Shown here: in pieces, positions 1-6,506 of the stretch
How the letters are laid out: every line of letters begins with the position of its first letter
Numbering within the stretch: position 1 is the first letter of the stretch
Assembly (NCBI GenBank): GCA_002345825.1
Contig: DDWD01000004.1
Location: forward strand, 1 to 9,707
DNA from: Bacteroidales bacterium UBA2295
GTDB taxonomy: Bacteria; Bacteroidota; Bacteroidia; Bacteroidales; Tenuifilaceae
Direction of reading: 5' to 3'
Length of the DNA stretch: 9,707 bases
Made by a program: the position numbers and the translations under genes
Notes under the pieces: model-generated
The model's database searches: none
Told to the model about the DNA's origin: nothing
The model's input: only the letters and a program-made list of their open reading frames with translations

Positions 1-126
1 CGGTTATTTTCTGTTACGCTACTATACCCTCGCGGATATCTTCCTGTTAGGAAGAATGGTGCTCTTTGGTGCCCGGACTTTCCTCATCATTCTGCATGAT
101 GCGGTAGAACGATCTGCTGACTAAAT
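1..126 (-). ncRNA. rnpB: RNase P RNA (class A), 5' part, cut by the left edge
   Basis: This is the catalytic RNA of ribonuclease P, which removes 5' leaders from tRNA precursors. On the minus strand, positions 85-71 read GAGGAAAGTCCGGGC, the near-universal 5' core (conserved region I, start of P4). It is preceded by a short hairpin, CATCAT/ATGATG (P3-like), and followed by GAGCACCAT, a CTTCCTAACAGGAAG hairpin and, at the very edge, ACAGAAAATAACCG. That last run matches the A-rich ACAGA-AAACCG segment of bacterial RNase P RNAs. The 3' half, including the P4 partner and the P1 closing strand, lies outside the window. The 5' end is uncertain by about 10 bases because P1 cannot be closed here. 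A weak -7-like TATATTTA (minus strand, 129-122) overlaps or just precedes the start. The gene begins about 50 bases after the DUF2027 stop codon on the same strand. Confidence 0.93.
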
Positions 127-177
127 ATAAGACGAAAAAGTGTATTAAAGTTGCAGCGTATGGTATGGTTTGATTTG

Positions 178-1272
178 TTATTTCCCTGTTCTCAAGTAAA
201 CCAAGGTTGCTCCGTAGCCATACTCTTTAAATGATGCATCTTGGTAGCGAAGCTTTGGGTAGTTCCTATCCAATTCCTTGCGCAGCTCATGCTTCAATTT
301 TCCATTACCTACCCCATGTATAAAAACCATTTTTCGCGCTTTTGAATTTATGCCCCCTTCCAATGTTACCTTAAAACGTGCAAGTTGCATTTCAATTATT
401 TGGCCCGGTGTATAGTCGTTGGGGTTATCTACAAGCTCTTGTATATGTAGGTCTACCTCCTCTACCTCGGGCTCTACCTTTTTTACGGGGGGCTTTGTAA
501 CTGAATCTTTCTGCTCGATAACCTTATCTATATTACTGTTAGTAAGGGTTTTTAGTATTGCTTCCTTTTGAGTATCGGCAATGGAGTAAAGTATTGCACG
601 CTCCTCAAAAAAATCGTTATCGGCATAGCTTCCGGCCCTGAAAAACTTAGTTGGGTTTATCCGAAAATCATAATACTCAGGTTGTTGGGGAGCGTAATCC
701 CTATTTTTAAAAAATAAGCATTGGATATTCAGCGTTACATCCGCATTTAGGCTTTCTCGGGGAAACTCTTTCACCATCTCTTTTGAGTCGGGATACAAAA
801 AACCAGCCCTTATGGGCTTTACCAGGCTTCCCTCCCAGCGCGAAATGCTGTAGAAAGTTCTGTATGGGCTGTCGTTGATAATGTAAAGTTCCTGAGATGA
901 ATCGACCATTTTTGATTGATCCGTGGGAACAAAGGCTAGATGAATGCCTAGCATATCGCCCTCAGAGTCCTTGTCGTCATCAAGAAAATCTAATGCGGCC
1001 AAATCCTCAAAATCCGAAGGTTCTTCGTTTCCAACAATATTGCTATCTGCTTTATCAGGGGTTGTATCCTGTTCGGCATGATTCCCTGGGTCTGAAACAC
1101 CACCATATTTCGATTCGGTGGATTGATTAACCACTATTATATCGCTTAGCATAGCAGGAACCTCGAAACCATCGTTATCGAGCACGTAAACCGTATTTTT
1201 CACAATACGCGTTACTTTACCACCACCCACATCGTTAAGGAATCTCACCCTATCGCCAACTTTACACTTCAT
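178..1272 (-). CDS. DUF2027 domain protein with C-terminal Smr domain
   Basis: A 364-residue cytosolic protein without signal peptide or membrane segments. Residues 1-48 (MKCKVGDRVRFLNDVGGG onward) form a small beta-rich N-terminal domain typical of Bacteroidota DUF2027 proteins. Residues about 50-108 are an acidic, low-complexity linker. Residues 109-245 form the central DUF2027 beta-sandwich region. A charged linker (about 250-272) leads to an Smr domain with VDLH at 273-276, the glycine motif HGVGNG at 319-324 and the closing GYGATLVYL at 352-360. Smr domains (MutS2, SMR proteins) bind and often nick branched DNA or cleave RNA, but the role of this stand-alone DUF2027-Smr protein is unknown. 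The ATG at 1272 sits about 28 bases after a candidate start site near 1300. rnpB follows on the same strand with no terminator hairpin visible between them. Family assignment is strong and function unassigned. Confidence 0.9.
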   Translation of the reverse strand: MKCKVGDRVRFLNDVGGGKVTRIVKNTVYVLDNDGFEVPAMLSDIIVVNQSTESKYGGVSDPGNHAEQDTTPDKADSNIVGNEEPSDFEDLAALDFLDDDKDSEGDMLGIHLAFVPTDQSKMVDSSQELYIINDSPYRTFYSISRWEGSLVKPIRAGFLYPDSKEMVKEFPRESLNADVTLNIQCLFFKNRDYAPQQPEYYDFRINPTKFFRAGSYADNDFFEERAILYSIADTQKEAILKTLTNSNIDKVIEQKDSVTKPPVKKVEPEVEEVDLHIQELVDNPNDYTPGQIIEMQLARFKVTLEGGINSKARKMVFIHGVGNGKLKHELRKELDRNYPKLRYQDASFKEYGYGATLVYLRTGK

Positions 1273-1293
1273 CTCAAATCAATTAAATTGTAT

Positions 1294-1301
1294 TACTTTT
1301 G
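1294..1301 (+). promoter_or_regulatory. -7 promoter element for queA
   Basis: TACTTTTG followed by C matches the Bacteroidota primary-sigma -7 consensus TAnnTTTG. Transcription would start near 1306-1308, giving queA a leader of about 30 bases. No clear -33 TTG lies 17-21 bases upstream, so the call rests on the -7 match and its position. Confidence 0.5.
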
Positions 1302-1305
1302 CCCG

Positions 1306-1313
1306 CAAAGTTA
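1306..1313 (-). promoter_or_regulatory. -7 promoter element for the DUF2027-Smr gene
   Basis: The minus strand reads TAACTTTG, an exact match to TAnnTTTG, which places the start near 1300, about 28 bases before the DUF2027 ATG. Nineteen bases upstream is only a weak TTC in place of -33 TTG. The element faces the queA -7 element at 1294-1301 with four bases between them. Confidence 0.5.
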
Positions 1314-1335
1314 ATCATTTTAAAGTAGAATTGAA

Positions 1336-2556
1336 TTGAACGCTCCTTATAAGCATATTACGATTTCGGAATTCGATTACAGGCTCGATGATTCTCGAAT
1401 TGCAAAACATCCATTGGCAAAGAGGGATTTATCCAAGCTGTTGATATATAAGAATAAAAATATATTTAGTTCAACCTTTACATCAATTGTTGATGAAATT
1501 GCTGCTGACGACCTGATGGTTTTTAACAACACCAAGGTGGTGCAGGCACGGTTAAGGTTTACAAAGCAAACGGGCGCAAATATAGAGATATTCTTGTTGA
1601 ATCCTGTAAACCCCTCCGACTATCAAACCTCTTTTACACAAACGTATTCAACTCAGTGGAACTGTATTGTTGGTAACATTAAACGCTGGAAAGGTGAAGT
1701 TTTAAAACTTATAATCCCCAGATTAGACATAACCCTGACGGCCGAAATGCTTAGAAGAACGGATGATGGTGCTTTGGTTGAATTTAAATGGGATGATAAG
1801 AACATTACCTTTGCTCAAGTTGTTGAGTATGCTGGAGAGGTTCCCATTCCTCCATATCTCAATCGAAATCCCGAGGAGAATGACAAGATGCGTTACCAAA
1901 CGGTTTATGCCAAACCCGAAGGGTCTGTTGCCGCACCAACTGCAGGTTTACATTTTACCGAAAATGTACTAGTACAGCTTAAGCAAAAAGGTGTTTTACT
2001 TACCGAAACCACGTTGCATGTTGGTGCCGGGACTTTTAGGCCTGTAAAAAGCACTACCATTGGTGATCATGAAATGCACACCGAGCGCATATATGTAACC
2101 ACCGATTTGTTAGATAACATTTTGAGCCGTAAGGGCGATGTAGTTGCAGTTGGTACAACCTCATTGCGAACCCTTGAGAGCATTTACTGGCTTGGAGTTA
2201 AAGCCCTTGATGGAATTTTGGCGCACGACAACTTCAAGGTTGGGCAATGGGACGGTTACACCTTAAATCAGAATTATACGCTTGCGCAGGCTTTAAATGC
2301 CCTTAAAGAGCACATTATACACGAGGGCAAAGGTTATTTAAGTGCTAGCACGCAGATGATAGTGGTACCCGGCTACAAATTTAGAGTTGTGAACCGTTTG
2401 ATTACAAATTTTCACCAACCCCGTAGCACGCTTTTACTGCTTGTTGCAGCTTTTATTGGCGACGATTGGAAAAAGGTTTACACGTTTGCCCTGGAAAATG
2501 GGTTTAGGTTCCTAAGCTACGGCGATAGCTCAATCCTTAGCCCAAGTTTTAAATAA
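1336..2556 (+). CDS. queA: S-adenosylmethionine:tRNA ribosyltransferase-isomerase (QueA)
   Basis: QueA transfers and isomerises the ribosyl part of S-adenosylmethionine onto preQ1 already in tRNA, giving epoxyqueuosine at wobble position 34. It acts in the cytosol. The 406-residue product shows the family signatures in order: FNNTKVVQARL (63-73), RYQTVYAKPEGSVAAPTAGL (186-205) continuing into HFT, LHVGAGTFRPV (227-237), HEMHTE (245-250), GTTSLRTLES (273-282), TNFHQPRSTLLLLVAAF (357-373) and FRFLSYGDSSIL (390-401). Its length suits the longer Bacteroidota form. The start is TTG: an in-frame TAA lies at 1321-1323 and the next ATG is only at residue 61, inside the conserved region. The conserved N-terminus (FDYRLDDSRIAKHPLAKRDLSKLL) requires a start here. 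No other queuosine gene is nearby, so it appears to be a single-gene unit diverging from the DUF2027 gene. Confidence 0.97.
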   Translation: MNAPYKHITISEFDYRLDDSRIAKHPLAKRDLSKLLIYKNKNIFSSTFTSIVDEIAADDLMVFNNTKVVQARLRFTKQTGANIEIFLLNPVNPSDYQTSFTQTYSTQWNCIVGNIKRWKGEVLKLIIPRLDITLTAEMLRRTDDGALVEFKWDDKNITFAQVVEYAGEVPIPPYLNRNPEENDKMRYQTVYAKPEGSVAAPTAGLHFTENVLVQLKQKGVLLTETTLHVGAGTFRPVKSTTIGDHEMHTERIYVTTDLLDNILSRKGDVVAVGTTSLRTLESIYWLGVKALDGILAHDNFKVGQWDGYTLNQNYTLAQALNALKEHIIHEGKGYLSASTQMIVVPGYKFRVVNRLITNFHQPRSTLLLLVAAFIGDDWKKVYTFALENGFRFLSYGDSSILSPSFK

Positions 2557-2607
2557 AATGGTACAACTGTATTTTTAGTGTAAGATTACCTCAAAGTTGT
2601 ATCATTT
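2556..2607 (+). other. 13-bp stem-loop just after queA
   Basis: Bases 2556-2568 (AAATGGTACAACT) pair with 2595-2607 (AGTTGTATCATTT) over 13 positions with one G-U, enclosing a 26-base A/T-rich loop. The left arm begins at the last base of the queA stop codon. There is no U-tract after the right arm, so it is not a standard intrinsic terminator. It may act as a 3'-end stabiliser, a weak or Rho-assisted terminator, or a protein site. The structure is seen directly; the role is inference. Confidence 0.45.
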
Positions 2608-2672
2608 CACAAAATTGGGAGTAGAACCAATAAGCTAATTCACCATACCGCAATCCATCACTGAACATTAAA

Positions 2673-4460
2673 ATGATGAACAATCAACAAAACAACAAAT
2701 TCTTGCCTACATCAAAAAAAGAGATGGATGCATTGGGCTGGACACAAGCAGACATAATTCTGTTTACTGGCGATGCCTATGTCGATCACCCGTCGTTTGG
2801 TGCAGCAATAATTGGCAGGATACTCGAAAATGCCGGCTACAAAGTAGCCATTGTACCCCAGCCAAACTGGCGCGACGATTTACGCGATTTCCGTAAACTA
2901 GGCGAACCCCGCCTTTTCTTTGCTGTTACATCGGGCAATATGGACTCAATGGTGAACCACTACACGGCAAACAAGCGTTTGAGAAGTGACGATGCCTACA
3001 CCGCAGGAGGTGAATCGGGTTTCCGACCCGACTACGCAGTAAAGGTTTACTCGCAGATTATTAAAAAGACACATCCGAACATTCCGTTGATAATTGGTGG
3101 CGTTGAGGCATCGTTACGACGTTTTACGCATTACGATTACTGGTCAGATAAGCTGTTACCAAGCATTCTTGTCGATAGCGGGGCTGATATGCTAGTTTAT
3201 GGTATGGGTGAAAAGCCCATTGTTGAGATTGCCCAAAGGTTAGATGGTGGTGAAACCATATCGACAATGGACGATATTCTGCAAACAGCTTTCATTTCGG
3301 GAAAAGCATACGATTCAGATAAAGAGCATATTGTACTCAGCAGTTACAACGAATGCCTGAAAAACCCGCTCAAGCTTGGCGAAAGCTTTAAGGTTATTGA
3401 AGAGGAGTCGAATAAATTAATTTCCCAAGTGCTTATTGAACCCCTCGAGGATAAAAGCATCGTTGTGAATCCTCCCTATCCGGTGGCAACATCCAACGAG
3501 ATGGACAGCTGGTGGGACTTACCCTACGTAAGGGCTCCACACCCTCGATACAAAGGCAAACGGATTCCCGCATGGGAAATGATCAAGTTTTCGGTTAATA
3601 TCCACCGTGGATGCTTCGGAGGATGTAGCTTTTGTACAATATCTGCTCATCAGGGTAAATTCATATCGAGCCGTTCAGTGGATTCGATACTAAAGGAGGT
3701 GAAAAAAATATCACAAGATCCTGATTTTAAGGGTTACCTAACAGATCTGGGAGGTCCATCGGCAAATATGTACAAAATGCAGGGGAAAAATCTAAATGTT
3801 TGCGCAAAGTGCAAAAAGCCATCCTGCATCTACCCTTCTATTTGCAGCAATTTGCAAACCGATCACGAACCGCTTATAAAACTTTACCAGAAAGTTAGAG
3901 CATTACCATATATCAAGAAAGCATTTATTGGCAGTGGAATTCGTTACGATCTATTTGTCGACTGGAGTAACCCAGTTAACAGGCAGTATTTTGATGAGGT
4001 GGTGCGTTTTCACGTTTCAGGCAGGCTAAAGGTTGCCCCAGAGCATACCGAGGATTATGTGCTGAAACAAATGCGAAAACCATCGTTTAAACTTTTCGAG
4101 GATCTTAAAGTAAAGTTTGATACTATAAATCGTAAGAATTCATTAAATCAGCAGCTTATCCCCTACTTCATTTCCAGCCATCCTGGATGCACCCTGGAAA
4201 ACATGCAAAGTTTGGCCAAGCGGATGGAAAAAATGCACATCCAACCGGAGCAGGTTCAGGATTTCACACCCACCCCAATGACACTTGCATCAACAATATT
4301 CTACACTGGGATAGATCCTTACTCGGGAAAACCTACTTTTGTTGAGCGAAGCAAAGAGGGGAAACTGAAGCAACGAGAGAACTTTTTTTGGTACAAAAAA
4401 CCTGCTCCCAAGCAGACCAACCAAAAGGTAAACAAGTACAAATTGAACAAAAAGCGCTAA
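2673..4460 (+). CDS. YgiQ family radical SAM protein (UPF0313)
   Basis: A 595-residue cytosolic iron-sulfur enzyme of unknown reaction, similar over its length to Escherichia coli YgiQ. Residues about 8-300 are the UPF0313 N-terminal region, beginning FLPTSKKEMDALGWTQADII, with a Rossmann-like part that carries IIGGVEASLRRFTHYDYWSD (140-159). The radical SAM core begins near 305 with C314-x3-C318-x2-C321 (RGCFGGCSFC), which should hold the 4Fe-4S cluster that cleaves S-adenosylmethionine. A second group, C377-x2-C380-x4-C385-x5-C391, follows and is a family feature likely to bind another cluster or a metal. The C-terminal part has VAPEHTED and FTPTPMTLASTIFYTG and ends in a Lys/Asn-rich tail. 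ATG at 2673 is immediately followed by ATG at 2676, and either could start. It lies 116 bases after queA with no strong promoter seen, so independent versus shared transcription is unresolved. Confidence 0.95.
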   Translation: MMNNQQNNKFLPTSKKEMDALGWTQADIILFTGDAYVDHPSFGAAIIGRILENAGYKVAIVPQPNWRDDLRDFRKLGEPRLFFAVTSGNMDSMVNHYTANKRLRSDDAYTAGGESGFRPDYAVKVYSQIIKKTHPNIPLIIGGVEASLRRFTHYDYWSDKLLPSILVDSGADMLVYGMGEKPIVEIAQRLDGGETISTMDDILQTAFISGKAYDSDKEHIVLSSYNECLKNPLKLGESFKVIEEESNKLISQVLIEPLEDKSIVVNPPYPVATSNEMDSWWDLPYVRAPHPRYKGKRIPAWEMIKFSVNIHRGCFGGCSFCTISAHQGKFISSRSVDSILKEVKKISQDPDFKGYLTDLGGPSANMYKMQGKNLNVCAKCKKPSCIYPSICSNLQTDHEPLIKLYQKVRALPYIKKAFIGSGIRYDLFVDWSNPVNRQYFDEVVRFHVSGRLKVAPEHTEDYVLKQMRKPSFKLFEDLKVKFDTINRKNSLNQQLIPYFISSHPGCTLENMQSLAKRMEKMHIQPEQVQDFTPTPMTLASTIFYTGIDPYSGKPTFVERSKEGKLKQRENFFWYKKPAPKQTNQKVNKYKLNKKR

Positions 4461-4462
4461 GC

Positions 4463-4501
4463 AAAAAAATGCGGACTAACACTAAAGTTAATCCGCATTT
4501 T
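4463..4501. terminator. Bidirectional terminator between ygiQ-like gene and peptidase gene
   Basis: Arms 4466-4480 and 4487-4501 form a 15-bp stem around a 6-base loop (ACTAAA). On the plus strand there is one C-A mismatch and only a short T run (4498-4501). On the minus strand the same position becomes a G-U pair and the stem is followed by seven Ts (complement of 4469-4463). It should therefore work better for the minus-strand peptidase gene (stop at 4519) than for the plus-strand gene (stop at 4460). Confidence 0.88.
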
Positions 4502-4518
4502 GCTGTGTCTAATTACTA

Positions 4519-6054
4519 TTACATCTGCTTACGAGGCAATTTATCAGGATAATTTGCGGTTTGATAAACTAGCGTGGCAACAACTGTGGCAGCCTGTTTC
4601 AAATCGCCTAGCTGAATGCGATCAAAAGTATCCATGTTTGTATGGTAACCCCTTCCGTAATCTATCCTATCTTGAATTAGCGCAAAACCGGGTATTCCAA
4701 GCCTATTGAATACCATGTGATCTGAGCTGCCGGGATTTCGAGTAGAGATTGTTTTTGCGCCAAGATCATGGACCGGTTTAAGAAACTCCTCGAAAATGGG
4801 TTTAAGGGCAAGGTTGTCCTGGAGAAATATACCTCTTACCCAGCCTGTTCCGTAGTCAAAATTGTAGTATGCTGATATTTTGTCGTATTCCGGTCCTTTG
4901 GTGTCAGTTTCAGAGTCGTAAACATACTTTTTCACCCAGTTACGCGATCCGTGCAATCCTTGCTCTTCGGCTCCCCAAAGGGCAATGCATACAGTTCTGT
5001 CGAGCTTAACGCCCGATTGCTTAAGGATTCGCATCACCTCCATCATCACAATAACCCCTGAGCCATTATCGTTTCCGCCTGTACCAGCATGCCATGAATC
5101 GATATGAGCGCCAATCATCACAACCTCATCTTTTAACTTCTTGTTGGCACCTTCAATTTCACCTATTACATTGTAAATTAACTTGTTGTCAGTAACCAGT
5201 TTATTTTTAACTTCAAGTTCTAATTCAACAGGAGTTCCCCTATCGATTAGCCTAACCATTCGTCCATAATGCTCATGGGTCATATCAATAACGGGTATAC
5301 CTAACTCGGTCAGGTTCCGCCCGTTGCGAGAGCCTCCGGTACGAATTACGCCCCATGTTCCTGAATTATTGATTAGCGCAATGGCGCCCTCAGCCTGACA
5401 AAACTCAATAAGGTCAGTATTTGAGAGGCCTCTGCTCCATGCTTCCCGCTGGCGCTCTCGGATAAATGGATCCATGTCGGGTCTAACCTGTGAAATTTCA
5501 TTCTGGCGGTTTAAATCTTCCTCGGTATACCTTGAGGCCAATGGTTCAAATGAAACCTCTATATCTTTTTCGTAAGGAGTTATAACAATTTTCCCGTTGA
5601 GCTTGCCAGCATATTGGGCTAAATCCTCTTTTGAACTAGCATTAACCATAACAACCTCGGACTTTACAAGACCATTTGTGCTCCCTGTCCAGGCTTGAGG
5701 AATAGCGCTCAATGGTTGATAGTAAGGCTTGGTTTGCGCGATGTAAAACTTTTCCATTTGCCAGCCATTGCCAAACTCTCCCCATGGCTCAACCCTCGCA
5801 TTTTCAATACCCATGGTTTGCAAACGGTCCTTTGCCCACTCTACTGAATTAAGGAAACCTAAGCTCCCGCTTAATCGGGGGCCAATGCCATCGGTAAGTT
5901 CAACGGCCATCTCCCTAAGTTCCGACTTGGAAAATGCCTGCTCCCTTATTAGCTGAAAATCTTTGTATTGATCAACTTGAGGGAAAACATTTAAGGGCGC
6001 AGCCAGAACTAATAAGGCAACTGCAGTTAAAAACCTCCTTTTAAAAAAGTTCAT
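4519..6054 (-). CDS. Exported M28 family zinc peptidase, carboxypeptidase Q-like
   Basis: A 511-residue secreted or periplasmic metallopeptidase that likely removes residues from short peptides. Residues 1-25 form a signal peptide (FFKRR, then a hydrophobic run to about 20, cleavage near 25). Residues about 40-120 begin the catalytic fold (TDGIGPRLSGS, 54-64), and about 125-290 look like an inserted PA-type domain with an Arg/Glu-rich excursion (175-210). The catalytic core follows: H317 and D319 in GAHIDSW, D329 in GGNDNGSG, E363 (general base) and E364 in WGAEEQGLHGS, D400 in YNFD and H471 in YHTNMDTFD. All the two-zinc ligands expected of M28 are present, so the enzyme should be active. 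Similarity in layout to plasma glutamate carboxypeptidase/carboxypeptidase Q suggests a dipeptidase, but the substrate is unproven. It ends at a shared terminator and has no operon partner. The upstream region is A/T-rich with no convincing TAnnTTTG element. Confidence 0.93.
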   Translation of the reverse strand: MNFFKRRFLTAVALLVLAAPLNVFPQVDQYKDFQLIREQAFSKSELREMAVELTDGIGPRLSGSLGFLNSVEWAKDRLQTMGIENARVEPWGEFGNGWQMEKFYIAQTKPYYQPLSAIPQAWTGSTNGLVKSEVVMVNASSKEDLAQYAGKLNGKIVITPYEKDIEVSFEPLASRYTEEDLNRQNEISQVRPDMDPFIRERQREAWSRGLSNTDLIEFCQAEGAIALINNSGTWGVIRTGGSRNGRNLTELGIPVIDMTHEHYGRMVRLIDRGTPVELELEVKNKLVTDNKLIYNVIGEIEGANKKLKDEVVMIGAHIDSWHAGTGGNDNGSGVIVMMEVMRILKQSGVKLDRTVCIALWGAEEQGLHGSRNWVKKYVYDSETDTKGPEYDKISAYYNFDYGTGWVRGIFLQDNLALKPIFEEFLKPVHDLGAKTISTRNPGSSDHMVFNRLGIPGFALIQDRIDYGRGYHTNMDTFDRIQLGDLKQAATVVATLVYQTANYPDKLPRKQM

Positions 6055-6182
6055 AATATTTTAGATTAGTTAAATAATATCTCAACTTTAGCATACAATT
6101 TAATTCCGTGATATATAGTCAAATATTTATTCTTAATACTTATATGTATCTAGTAATGAATAACATATATTTCCTGCAAATA

Positions 6183-6277
6183 CTTTGTGGAACTCTGTGT
6201 AATCCTTCGTGAAACTTTGTGCTATAGCTATTTTACTATTACACAAAAAACACAAAGAAGACACAAAAACCGCAAAG
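6183..6277. repeat. Imperfect palindrome built of 4 + 4 CTTTGTG/CACAAAG heptamers
   Basis: The left half has CTTTGTG at 6183, CTCTGTG at 6193, CTTCGTG at 6205 and CTTTGTG at 6215 (spacing 10, 12, 10). The right half has the reverse units CACAAAA at 6242, CACAAAG at 6251, CACAAAA at 6262 and CGCAAAG at 6271 (spacing 9, 11, 9). The two halves are imperfect inverted copies around a central 20-base A/T-rich segment. The outermost bases (CTTTGTGG with CCGCAAAG) pair fully with one G-U. From memory, interspersed repeats with this TTTGTG/CACAAA wording are common between genes in Bacteroidota and some other phyla, but I cannot confirm copy number here. It lies between divergent genes, about 130 bases upstream of the peptidase start. 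Confidence 0.75.
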
Positions 6278-6405
6278 AAACATATTTAAAATACAGAAAC
6301 ACTGGTGTATATACGTTAATATTTTGCTTGCGAAAGTTGAGTAATAAGTTATTATATCTTACTGTTTCTTAAGACAAAAAATTATTTTCACGGTTTAATG
6401 AGCAA

Positions 6406-6433
6406 TTGCTTTTCTCGCATTAATATAGTTTTG
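6406..6433 (+). promoter_or_regulatory. Promoter of the Cache-HAMP-GAF-PAS sensor gene
   Basis: TTG at 6406-6408 and TAGTTTTG at 6426-6433 (exact TAnnTTTG, followed by C) are 17 bases apart, within the range accepted for Bacteroidota primary-sigma promoters. The start would be near 6438-6440, leaving a leader of about 68 bases before the ATG at 6507. CATTAA (6418-6423) and TTAATG (6436-6441) flank the -7 element as an inverted repeat and might be an operator, though they are short. Confidence 0.6.
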
Positions 6434-6506
6434 CGTTAATGGAAATAATGGTGTATTTTCACATCCAAAAGGTACTTTATTGGCACACGGCTTAAAATGA
6501 AAAGTT

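Larger units (their letters stand above)
6055..6506. other. Gene-free interval of about 450 bases between divergent genes
   Basis: This is an A/T-rich stretch between the start of the peptidase gene (minus) and the start of the sensor gene (plus). It holds a heptamer palindrome (6183-6277) and one good promoter (6406-6433). I find no tRNA-like or known riboswitch structure. The only open frame of any size, 6187-6372 on the plus strand, runs through the repeat and has no coding character. The rest (6055-6180 and 6280-6400) shows nothing I can name. Confidence 0.7.

Noticed and set aside
897..1130. Plus-strand open frame of 77 codons
   Set aside because: It lies wholly antisense to the DUF2027-Smr gene, has no family resemblance and shows no own translation signal.
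1763..1972. Plus-strand open frame inside queA
   Set aside because: It overlaps the highly conserved core of QueA in another frame and has no recognisable product.
2608..2672. A promoter for the ygiQ-like gene
   Set aside because: Only loose matches (for example TTG followed by TAATTC) are present and none satisfies TAnnTTTG, so I do not list one.
4500..4709. Plus-strand open frame antisense to the peptidase C-terminus
   Set aside because: It overlaps the conserved YHTNMDTFD region of the peptidase, begins inside the terminator, and is best explained as a shadow frame.
6183..6277. CRISPR array
   Set aside because: The units are 7 bases with 2-5 base spacers and inverted halves; there are no spacers of CRISPR length and no cas genes.
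6187..6372. Possible small gene of 61 codons in the gap
   Set aside because: It runs through the heptamer palindrome, its composition follows the repeat, and there is no promoter or ribosome site suited to it.
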